Shown here one piece after another: positions 26,103 to 32,643 of a stretch of 35,180 nt of DNA. Numbering within the stretch: position 1 is the first letter of the stretch; each line of letters starts with the position of its first letter. This DNA comes from Candidatus Omnitrophota bacterium (lineage in GTDB: Bacteria; Omnitrophota; Gorgyraeia; B26-G9): positions 1 to 35,180 of the forward strand of contig JAHIOQ010000143.1 of the NCBI GenBank assembly GCA_018895275.1, read 5' to 3'. The notes beneath the pieces were generated by a model. It was not told the DNA's origin, searched no databases, and worked only from the letters and a program-made list of their open reading frames with translations. The position numbers were made by a program, and so were the translations under genes.

Positions 26103-26525
26103 ATGAAGAAGCATATTTTAATTATCGACGATGAGGTTTTGGTGGTTAAAACATTGCGTAAATTATTAAGTAGCGAAGGTTATGCGGTGACGGTCGCGCA
26201 GAGCGGGCAGGAAGCGCTTGAAAAAGTAAAGTGCGGGGAATTTAATCTGATTGTCTGCGACATGAGAATGCCGCAGATGGACGGGGTGGATACGATCAAA
26301 GAAATCCGTGAATACCTGAAAAAACAGGGGAAGCCTCCTGTGCCGGAAATTTTTATTACCGGTTACGCGGATGAGCAGAAGTACAAAAGCGCCGTGGAGT
26401 TGAAAGTGGCGGATTATATATATAAGCCGTTTGAACGGGAAGAATTTCTGGAAGTGGTAAAAAAGAATCTGGACCCAAAGGACGAAAGACGATATGACAG
26501 GTTGCGGGCTGCAAGAAGAGAGTAG
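26103..26525 (+). CDS. Receiver-only response regulator
   Basis: This is a stand-alone receiver domain of 140 residues with D9/D10 (IIDDEVL), phosphoacceptor D53 (IVCDMRMPQMDG), T85-type ITGYAD and the K of YIYKPF. There is no DNA-binding or enzymatic output domain; the C-terminal tail is basic (DERRYDRLRAARRE). It is most likely the partner of the kinase immediately upstream, acting by protein contact or as a phosphate relay or sink. How such a protein would control gene expression is not evident from the window. Confidence 0.9.
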   Translation: MKKHILIIDDEVLVVKTLRKLLSSEGYAVTVAQSGQEALEKVKCGEFNLIVCDMRMPQMDGVDTIKEIREYLKKQGKPPVPEIFITGYADEQKYKSAVELKVADYIYKPFEREEFLEVVKKNLDPKDERRYDRLRAARRE

Positions 26526-26652
26526 AAAGAATGTTCTCGCTACTTGCCTGTCCTTTGCAGCTTTCTTGACCCTCGAAGCCTTCATGCTCAATTCGAAAGG
26601 CCGGCGAAGTGGGTAGCGAAGGAGGGTTGTTTGCTACTTTTTTTAAGGTGAT
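26526..26652. other. Spacer with degenerate inverted repeats
   Basis: No gene is seen. CGCTAC near 26538 and GTAGCG near 26613, and ACCCT near 26570 and AGGGT near 26622, are complementary and could fold. CTCGCTACT (26536-26544) also occurs in the next spacer (27955-27963). AAGGTGAT precedes the ketosynthase-like start at 26653. Confidence 0.35.
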
Positions 26653-27888
26653 ATGAAAAACGAACTAAGGATTGTCATAACCGGTATCGGCGTGATCGCG
26701 CCGAACGGCATCGGTAAGGATGCCTTCTGGCAGGCGCTGCAGGAAGGCATCTCCGGTATAAGACCAATATTGTCTATCGACACCACCTATTTTAAAAGCA
26801 AATTGGCCGCGGAATGCGCTGATTTCAATGCCGCGGAATTCCTGGGAGCCAAGGGATTGAGGAATCTTGACCGCGCTACTTTACTTGTTACCTCGGCGGC
26901 AAAACTGGCTTTGGATGATGCCGGATTGGAAATCAGCGAGGCGAATACGGATGATATCGGCGTAGCTACGGCAACGACGTTATCCGTTGCGGTTGATATT
27001 GCCGCTTTTACCAAAGAAGTTGTCGATGATGGGGCACAGATGGTCAATCCGGCGTTGTTTCCGCCGACAACAATGAATTTCCCTTCAAGCCATATCGCGA
27101 TCAGGTACAAGATAAAAGGGTTTAACTCAACCATATCCACCGGATATACCGCGGGCTTAGACGCGCTTAAGTACGCGATGGACTTAATAAAGGCAGGCAG
27201 GGCCAGAGCGGCTTTGGTCGCCGGGGTGGAAAGCTTTTCATTTGCCAATTTTGTCGGATTTTATAAGGCCGGATTTCTTTCCGGCAGGCGCGGTGAGGAG
27301 CTTTGCTGCCCTTTTGATAACCGGCGCAACGGTATTATCCTGGGCGAGGCAGCCACGGTTATTGTCGTGGAGGATGAGGAATTTGCCCGGCAGAGGCAGG
27401 CGCGCATCTACGCGCGTGTGCTGGGAGTAAAGAGTTTTTTTGACGCGTACCGCAGCGCGGATTATGCCCCTAAGTCAAGGGGGTTAAAACAAAGCATGGT
27501 GAAGGTGCTGGAAGAAGCGCGCTTAAGCGAGGAAGATATCGACTATATTTGCAGCGCGGCAAATTCGGTAAAACAGCAGGATAAATTGGAAACCGAGGCG
27601 ATAAAGGAGGTGTTCAATATCTACGCGGAGCAGATTCCCGTAAGTTCGATAAAGTCTATGGTCGGTGAAAGCATCAGCGCCGCGGGATGCCTGCAGATTG
27701 CCGCTTCCGTGGCCGCCATAACCAAAGGCTTTATCCCTCCGACAATTAATTATGAGGTGCCGGACCCGGAGTGTGATTTGGATTACGTGCCGAACGTCTC
27801 CAGAAAAGCGGATGTTAAAAATGTCCTGATAAACAATTTCGGCCCCGGCGGCAATAATGCCGCGGCGGTGATAAGCAGATATGAGTAG
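26653..27888 (+). CDS. Catalytically degenerate ketosynthase (chain-length-factor-like, KS-beta)
   Basis: The 411-residue protein has the full thiolase-fold ketosynthase architecture (VVITGIG-like opening, FPSSHIAIRYKIKG, GILGEAA, NNFGPGGNNAAAVI close). Yet the three catalytic residues of FabF are all replaced: the nucleophile Cys is Y165 (ISTGYTAGLDAL where FabF has ATACTSGVHNI), the first His is A302 (ICSAANSVKQQD) and the second His is E339 (KSMVGESISAAG). It therefore cannot condense chains. In type II polyketide systems the analogous KS-beta or chain length factor pairs with an active KS-alpha and sets chain length. The active partner is the next gene, so a heterodimer is inferred. A dead duplicate under relaxed selection is less likely because the rest of the fold is well conserved. 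Confidence 0.87.
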   Translation: MKNELRIVITGIGVIAPNGIGKDAFWQALQEGISGIRPILSIDTTYFKSKLAAECADFNAAEFLGAKGLRNLDRATLLVTSAAKLALDDAGLEISEANTDDIGVATATTLSVAVDIAAFTKEVVDDGAQMVNPALFPPTTMNFPSSHIAIRYKIKGFNSTISTGYTAGLDALKYAMDLIKAGRARAALVAGVESFSFANFVGFYKAGFLSGRRGEELCCPFDNRRNGIILGEAATVIVVEDEEFARQRQARIYARVLGVKSFFDAYRSADYAPKSRGLKQSMVKVLEEARLSEEDIDYICSAANSVKQQDKLETEAIKEVFNIYAEQIPVSSIKSMVGESISAAGCLQIAASVAAITKGFIPPTINYEVPDPECDLDYVPNVSRKADVKNVLINNFGPGGNNAAAVISRYE

Positions 27889-27921
27889 AGTAGTGAGAAA
27901 AAGTAGGCAGTAGGGAGTAAG

Positions 27922-27948
27922 TAAGGAGTAAGGAGTAAGGAGTAAGGC
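27922..27948 (+). repeat. 7-bp tandem repeat between the two ketosynthase genes
   Basis: TAAGGAG is repeated three times perfectly (27922-27942) followed by a partial TAAGGC, within an 86-base spacer rich in GTAG/GAGTA units. The spacer ends with CTACTCGCTACT, partly complementary to GAGTAGAGTAGTGAG near 27883-27897. Three AAGGAG runs resemble ribosome binding sites but lie too far from the next start to serve it. Confidence 0.75.
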
Positions 27949-27974
27949 AGCTACTCGCTACTATTAAGAGGTGT

Positions 27975-29198
27975 ATGATGAAAGATCGTCGCGTTGTCGT
28001 TACGGGTATCGGCGTGGTTTCATCCGTGGGCATTGGCAGGGATGCTTTCTGGAATAGTATTGTTAATGGCGCCTGCGGGCTCAGCGAAGTGAGTGCGTTT
28101 GATACTTCGGGGTTTACCTGCCATCGCGGCGGAGAGGTAAAAAATTTCCTGCCGGGAGAATTCATGCCGAAACACAAGATAAAGTTTTTGAGCCGAACTT
28201 CGCAGTTGGCGATTGCCGCGTCGGCACTTGCTTTAAAAGATGCCGGCGTTCCCATAGAAAAGATATCCGGAGACAAACTCGGGGTTATTATCGGCACAAC
28301 CCTTGGTGAAACATATATAGAGGACTTAGCCGCGGCATGGGCAAGGGGCGGCTTAAAAGACGTACAGCGCAGGAAACTTTTTCAGGCCTCGGTAAATAAC
28401 ATATCGGCAAATGTCGGCATCCAGTTTAAGGCCATGGGGGTAAATTACCTTATCCCCAATGCCTGCGCCGCGGGTAATTATGCCATAGGCTATGCCTTTG
28501 ACCTGATTAAAAACGGGGATTTGAATTTTGTCCTGGCCGGCGGCAGCGAGGCGTTTTCATGTTTAGCCTTTGCCGGTTTTCAGCGGCTTTACGCGATGTC
28601 TCCGGATAAGTGCGCGCCTTTTGATAAAAACAGAAAGGGCATGATGCTGGGCGAAGGCTCCGGCATCCTATTAATCGAGTCCCTGGAATCAGCGCGCAAG
28701 CGGGGCGCGAATGTTTACGCGGAGATTTTAGGGTACGGGTTGTCGTGTGATGCCTATCATGCTACGGCTACGGAGCCGGAAGGCATAGCCAAGGTAATGC
28801 GAAAGGCGTTAAAGGACGCGGCTATAGACAGGGAGGAAGTGGATTATATCTGCGCGCACGGCACAGGCACGCCTATGAATGATAAGACCGAATCAAAGGC
28901 AATTAACGAGGTCTTTGGAAAAAGGCAGGGGCTGATGGTGAGCTCGCTGAAATCCATGCTCGGCCATACCATGGGCGCGTCCTCGGCAATCGCCTCGGCA
29001 GCCTGCTGCCTGGCGATAAAAGACGGCATCGTGCCTCCGACGATAAATTTTGAAACCCCGGATCCGGAATGTGATATCGACTGCGTAGCGAATATAGCCA
29101 GAAAAATAAAGATAAACATCGCGCTGAACAACGGCTTTGCCTTTGGCGGGAATAACTGCAGCGTGGTGTTTAGCAAGGCAAATCTTGAAATATCTTGA
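27975..29198 (+). CDS. Active beta-ketoacyl-ACP synthase (FabF-type, KS-alpha)
   Basis: This is a 407-residue condensing enzyme that would extend an acyl-ACP with malonyl-ACP by decarboxylative Claisen condensation. The Cys-His-His set is complete: C164 in NACAAGNYAI, H295 in CAHGTGTPMNDK and H331 in KSMLGHTMGASSA. The end NNGFAFGGNNCSVVF is standard. GAGGTG precedes tandem ATG codons at 27975 and 27978; the second is slightly better spaced. It and the preceding degenerate copy share order and end motifs, as expected for a KS-alpha/KS-beta pair. It could instead be the cell's general FabF, but linkage with AAR, a dedicated ACP and a chain-length-factor-like partner favours a specialised pathway. 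Confidence 0.9.
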   Translation: MMKDRRVVVTGIGVVSSVGIGRDAFWNSIVNGACGLSEVSAFDTSGFTCHRGGEVKNFLPGEFMPKHKIKFLSRTSQLAIAASALALKDAGVPIEKISGDKLGVIIGTTLGETYIEDLAAAWARGGLKDVQRRKLFQASVNNISANVGIQFKAMGVNYLIPNACAAGNYAIGYAFDLIKNGDLNFVLAGGSEAFSCLAFAGFQRLYAMSPDKCAPFDKNRKGMMLGEGSGILLIESLESARKRGANVYAEILGYGLSCDAYHATATEPEGIAKVMRKALKDAAIDREEVDYICAHGTGTPMNDKTESKAINEVFGKRQGLMVSSLKSMLGHTMGASSAIASAACCLAIKDGIVPPTINFETPDPECDIDCVANIARKIKINIALNNGFAFGGNNCSVVFSKANLEIS

Positions 29199-29225
29199 CT
29201 TTAATCAAGGATTGGCTTAAAATTA

Positions 29226-29239
29226 CTCATTATAATGAG
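29226..29239. promoter_or_regulatory. Perfect 14-bp palindrome covering a TATAAT box
   Basis: CTCATTATAATGAG is a perfect palindrome. It contains TATAAT (29231-29236), a consensus -10 box 32 bases before the ATPase gene; the -35 region at the right distance is weak. A dimeric repressor bound here would block the promoter. Confidence 0.5.
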
Positions 29240-29267
29240 ATAATTTTAAAATTCAGCATATCTAATT

Positions 29268-30452
29268 ATGTATAAAAGAGATATAGTAAATACAATCAAT
29301 CACAGACTTGAAGAAAAGAGACGTTTTATTCAGGTAATCATGGGCCCGCGTCAAGTGGGTAAAACTACGGCTATTCAACAAATCATTAAAGAAAAAACTA
29401 TTCCCTGCCATTATGCCGCCGCGGATTTGCCGGCGCCTCCGGATACAGAATGGATTTCTCGCCAATGGGATTTAGCCAGAATGAAAATGGAAGGCCGGCA
29501 AAAAGGTATCTTAGTTCTCGATGAAGTCCAAAAGATTGCTCACTGGTCTAATGAGGTGAAACGGTTGTGGGATGAGGATACGAGGTTGGGTAGTAATCTT
29601 CATGTTGTAGTTTTGGGGTCGTCGTCTTTACTTATTCAAAAAGGGCTGGAAGAAAGCCTTGCCGGCAGGTTTGAGATTATAAGATTTCCTCATTGGTCAT
29701 GGCTGGAGTGCCGCGATTGCTTTAATTGGACATTGGATAAATATATTTATTTTGGAGGATATCCGGGAGCGGCAGATTTAATAGAAGAAGAGGACCGTTG
29801 GAGCCGGTATATTCGTGATTCATTGATAGAAACGGCCATTTCTAAAGATATTCTTTTATTAAACAGGGTGGAGAAGCCTGCTTTATTAAGACAATTATTT
29901 GTCTTATCCTGCGATTATGGGGGGCAGATTCTTTCTTATCAGAAGATAATGGGACAATTGACTGATAGCGGTAACACAACTACGCTTGCGCATTATCAGA
30001 GACTGCTGGAATCCGCTTTTTTAATTCGCGGATTACCTAAATGGTCGGGTAATCTTGTACGCCGGCGGAATTCAAGCCCTAAATGGCTTCCTTTAAATAC
30101 GGCATTGATGAGCGCGTTAGCTAACCGTAGTTTTAAAGAATGTAGGAGTGCTGCTGAAAGCTGGGGGCGGTTGGTAGAGGTATCTGTAGGCGCGCATCTG
30201 GTTAACAGCGGGATATCTCATGGGATTGATATTTATTATTGGCGAGAGGGAAATAAAGAGGTTGATTTTGTGATTCGCAAGGGTAATAAAATTACGGCTA
30301 TTGAAGTTAAAAGCGGAAGGAAACGCGGTTCTTTGCCGGGTATTAGTAAATTTTTAACACATTATTCTACTGCGCGAAGCGTAGTTGTCGGAAGCCAGGA
30401 ATTGAGCCTGCGGGAATTTTTGGAAACGCCGTTATCTAAATGGGTTGAGTAA
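29268..30452 (+). CDS. AAA-family ATPase with DUF4143 C-terminal domain
   Basis: The 394-residue protein belongs to the large AAA_14/DUF4143 family. The N-terminal half is the ATPase: Walker A GPRQVGKTTAIQQI (residues ~24-37), Walker B ILVLDEVQKIAHW, and an arginine-bearing GSSSLLIQKGLEESLAGRFE segment. The C-terminal DUF4143 half has a winged-helix-like DYGGQILSYQKIMGQLTDSG region and a nuclease-like fold with EVDFVIRKGNKITAIEVKSG, which matches a PD-(D/E)XK core (D, then E-x-K). Such genes are abundant in archaea and uncultured bacteria; their function is not settled, with defence or nucleic-acid roles suggested by the fold. It is 14 bases from the MntA/HepT pair and may be cotranscribed. 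No clear ribosome binding site precedes the ATG. Confidence 0.88.
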   Translation: MYKRDIVNTINHRLEEKRRFIQVIMGPRQVGKTTAIQQIIKEKTIPCHYAAADLPAPPDTEWISRQWDLARMKMEGRQKGILVLDEVQKIAHWSNEVKRLWDEDTRLGSNLHVVVLGSSSLLIQKGLEESLAGRFEIIRFPHWSWLECRDCFNWTLDKYIYFGGYPGAADLIEEEDRWSRYIRDSLIETAISKDILLLNRVEKPALLRQLFVLSCDYGGQILSYQKIMGQLTDSGNTTTLAHYQRLLESAFLIRGLPKWSGNLVRRRNSSPKWLPLNTALMSALANRSFKECRSAAESWGRLVEVSVGAHLVNSGISHGIDIYYWREGNKEVDFVIRKGNKITAIEVKSGRKRGSLPGISKFLTHYSTARSVVVGSQELSLREFLETPLSKWVE

Positions 30453-30466
30453 AGGATGGATTATTA

Positions 30467-30916
30467 ATGAATGACAAAGATAAAGTTATCATTACAAAGT
30501 TACGCGGGTTTTTAAAAGAAATGGCATCTGAGTATCCTATTGAAATAGTTTTTCTTTATGGCTCTTTTGCTTCGGTTTATCATCATGCCGGGTCGGATAT
30601 CGATATCGGTATATTTTTCTCCGAATCTGTTGAAAAAGCGGAAAAGGCACACTTTTTTATTACAGAGATCACATATAAATTAATTCAAGAATTTAGCAGG
30701 GAAGTAAATATCATTTCCATAGACAGGAATTTTTTACATCCGATGCTTTATTATAACGTGATAATTTCAGGTATCCCGCTATTTATAAAAGATGACGGTA
30801 AGTTTTTGAGTTTAAAATTAGAAGCAATTCACCAGATGGAAGATTTTCAGCTTTTTGCTCCTTTTTGGCAGAGAACGGTCACTAAAAAAATTATGAAAGG
30901 AGTATCGTATGGCTGA
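30467..30916 (+). CDS. mntA: MntA-type minimal nucleotidyltransferase antitoxin
   Basis: This 149-residue protein carries the nucleotidyltransferase signature G-S-x10-D-x-D (G32, S33, D44, D46 in YGSFASVYHHAGSDID). In MntA/HepT systems the antitoxin transfers AMP from ATP onto a tyrosine of the HEPN toxin and so silences it. The next gene encodes a HepT with the modified motif, overlaps it by 8 bases, and follows in the expected order. The remaining C-terminal half (EINIISIDRNFLHPMLYYN-like region) is typical of the family. All catalytic acids are present except the third, which is not obvious by eye. Confidence 0.88.
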   Translation: MNDKDKVIITKLRGFLKEMASEYPIEIVFLYGSFASVYHHAGSDIDIGIFFSESVEKAEKAHFFITEITYKLIQEFSREVNIISIDRNFLHPMLYYNVIISGIPLFIKDDGKFLSLKLEAIHQMEDFQLFAPFWQRTVTKKIMKGVSYG

Positions 30917-31340
30917 CTTTAAATACGCGAAGGGCAGAATTACTGAGTCACTGCAATTTATTGCCGTTGAAATGAGGGAGTTTGACCAGGATTATGCTTT
31001 AAAACGATGGGAAGATTACCATGACGATAGAAAACTGCAGAAATTGATTGACCGGACTGTGGAAAATATTCTTACCGCTCTTGTTGAAGTCTGCGGCACA
31101 ATTTTAACCCAGGAAGAAATTGCTGTTGAAAGTTATGCGCAGGTTTTAAGCGAATGTGCCGGAAGATTAGGTTTTTCTAAAGAAGAACAGGAAAATTTAG
31201 CAAAACTGGCTATTCAGAGAAATCGCTTAGCGCATCGTTACTTAAATTTTCGCTGGCAGGCAATTAGTATGTTTAAAGAATATCGGCCCGTAATTACAAA
31301 GCTTTTAGAGAAAATTTTAGAGAGAGAGGAGAAAATGTAG
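30909..31340 (+). CDS. hepT: HepT-type HEPN toxin (DUF86)
   Basis: The 143-residue all-helical product has the HEPN ribonuclease motif R-x4-H-x-Y: R104, H109 and Y111 in RNRLAHRY. In characterised systems R and H cut RNA, and Y is the site that the MntA partner adenylylates. AAGGAG precedes the ATG, which lies inside the end of mntA. An oddity: the last codons and stop (AAA ATG TAG) are identical to the left part of the repeat element at 31331, so the present C-terminus seems to be supplied by an inserted element. Confidence 0.88.
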   Translation: MADFKYAKGRITESLQFIAVEMREFDQDYALKRWEDYHDDRKLQKLIDRTVENILTALVEVCGTILTQEEIAVESYAQVLSECAGRLGFSKEEQENLAKLAIQRNRLAHRYLNFRWQAISMFKEYRPVITKLLEKILEREEKM

Positions 31341-31392
31341 ACATGGAATACTTGGATAATTTCTACAAGCGCTATATGAACTACATGTGAAA
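31331..31392 (+). mobile_element. Miniature element copy A (deletion derivative of the GxxExxY element)
   Basis: These 62 bases match copy C (34753-34814) at 58 of 62 positions. They join the start of the GxxExxY gene region (GTAGACATGGAATACT) directly to its 3' flank (ATTTCTACA, then CTATATGAACTACATGT). The far-left part of the element is missing. The right 38 bases match the full element's 3' flank at 34 of 38 positions. It lies across the hepT stop codon. A 15-codon open frame that remains (MEYLDNFYKRYMNYM) looks like a by-product of the deletion. Confidence 0.75.
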
Positions 31393-31548
31393 TAAAAGCG
31401 TTAAAGCCGCAATTAGCGGCAGATGGAATATGCGGCATAAGCGGTTAGGCAAAGAGGTGAAGAAAATAGTTTTTAGTTTTGCGGGTTGGCCCTTGCTATT
31501 CTTTAACGTTAATGATTGCTTTGCCCAACGGAGGTGAGATTTGTAATA
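31393..31548. other. Spacer before the PP-loop operon
   Basis: No gene is seen. A small hairpin GCCGC-AATTA-GCGGC lies at 31406-31420 without a T-run. GGAGGTGAG (31530-31538) is the ribosome binding site of the next gene. No convincing promoter was found. Confidence 0.4.
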
Positions 31549-32643
31549 ATGAAGGATAAGATAACGAAAACATGTAAGCAGTGCGGGTTGCCGAACACTT
31601 ATCCGGGGATTAAATTTGATAAAGACAATACTTGTAATTATTGTGTTTATTTCGAACTTAATAAAAATAGGGAAAAACTCTCCAGAATGAGGATGAAAAA
31701 AGAATTTGTTAATGTTGTCAATGCCGCCAAATCACGGAAAAATAAATATGACTGTGTTGTGGCTTACAGCGGCGGTAAGGACAGTTCTTTTCTGCTTTAT
31801 TTTTTAAAAAGAAGGTTTAATCTAAAAATCCTGGCGCATACGTTTGATAATGGCTTTGTTTCGGAAACAGCCCAGAAAAACATAAAACAGGTTACAAAGG
31901 TTTTGGGGATAGATCATCAGACAACGCGTCCGGGGTTTGACTTCTTACAGGGCCTTTTTATTAGTGCTTTAAAGGAAGAATTTGTGTTTCCTAAAGAGAT
32001 TCTGGCGATGATGAGCCCGGTGTGCGCGGCTTGTTTAGGCATGGTTTTCGGCAGCACCATTAATCGGGCGATAAGATTAAGAATACCGGTAATGTTTATC
32101 GGTTTTACCCCCGGTCAGTATCCGGCGATTAGTTTAGAGAACTTTTTTAAGGTAAAATCATGCGTATATCTTTCCGATAAGGTTTACCGCGATGACCCCT
32201 GGGATGTGCTGAAAATAATCTCCGACCCGATAAGAGAAAAATTCGGGAGACAGGCTAGCCGATATTTTTTTAAAAGCCAATATGTCGCGAAACGGGCATT
32301 TATACCGAAAGTGTTATTTCCCTTTCATGTCTTACTGGATTATGATGAAAAGAAAATTATTGAGGCAATTTCCAAAATAGGATGGGTTAAGCCTAAAGAT
32401 ACGGATTCCTGTTCAACTAATTGCCTGCTGAATAGTTTGGGAAATTTTTGTTTTGCTAAAAAATACGGATATCATCCTTATGCCGGAGAACTTGCCTATT
32501 TGGCAAGAACGGGCAAATTAAACCGCAAACAGGTATTAGCGGCCGTAAAAATAGAGGATGATTCTTTTGCCCTGAAACATTCCTTGCGGAAGCTGAATAT
32601 TAAATGCGATGATGTATTAAAAACAGAGAGCTGCCTAAAATGA
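31549..32643 (+). CDS. PP-loop ATPase, N-acetyl sugar amidotransferase-like
   Basis: The product is 364 residues from the ATG at 31549, downstream of GGAGGTGAG; a TTG 33 bases earlier lies before this site and is rejected. It opens with a zinc-ribbon-like pair CKQC (C9, C12) and CNYC (C29, C32), then the ATP-pyrophosphatase loop YSGGKDSS (73-80), a second CAAC pair in MSPVCAACLGMVFG, and a C-terminal GYHPYAGELAYLARTGKLNRKQ segment. This order is that of the N-acetyl sugar amidotransferase family (WbpG/PseA/LegG-like), which adenylates a substrate and replaces oxygen using ammonia. No HisH/HisF-type glutaminase is adjacent and no sugar-modifying genes are near. Its stop overlaps the ATG of the reductase-like gene (ATGA), so the two are coupled and the substrate may differ from that of known members. 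Confidence 0.82.
   Translation: MKDKITKTCKQCGLPNTYPGIKFDKDNTCNYCVYFELNKNREKLSRMRMKKEFVNVVNAAKSRKNKYDCVVAYSGGKDSSFLLYFLKRRFNLKILAHTFDNGFVSETAQKNIKQVTKVLGIDHQTTRPGFDFLQGLFISALKEEFVFPKEILAMMSPVCAACLGMVFGSTINRAIRLRIPVMFIGFTPGQYPAISLENFFKVKSCVYLSDKVYRDDPWDVLKIISDPIREKFGRQASRYFFKSQYVAKRAFIPKVLFPFHVLLDYDEKKIIEAISKIGWVKPKDTDSCSTNCLLNSLGNFCFAKKYGYHPYAGELAYLARTGKLNRKQVLAAVKIEDDSFALKHSLRKLNIKCDDVLKTESCLK

Noticed and set aside
29195-29212. CTTGA-CTTTAA-TCAAG after the ketosynthase as a terminator
   Set aside because: The stem is only five A/T-rich pairs and is not followed by a T-run.
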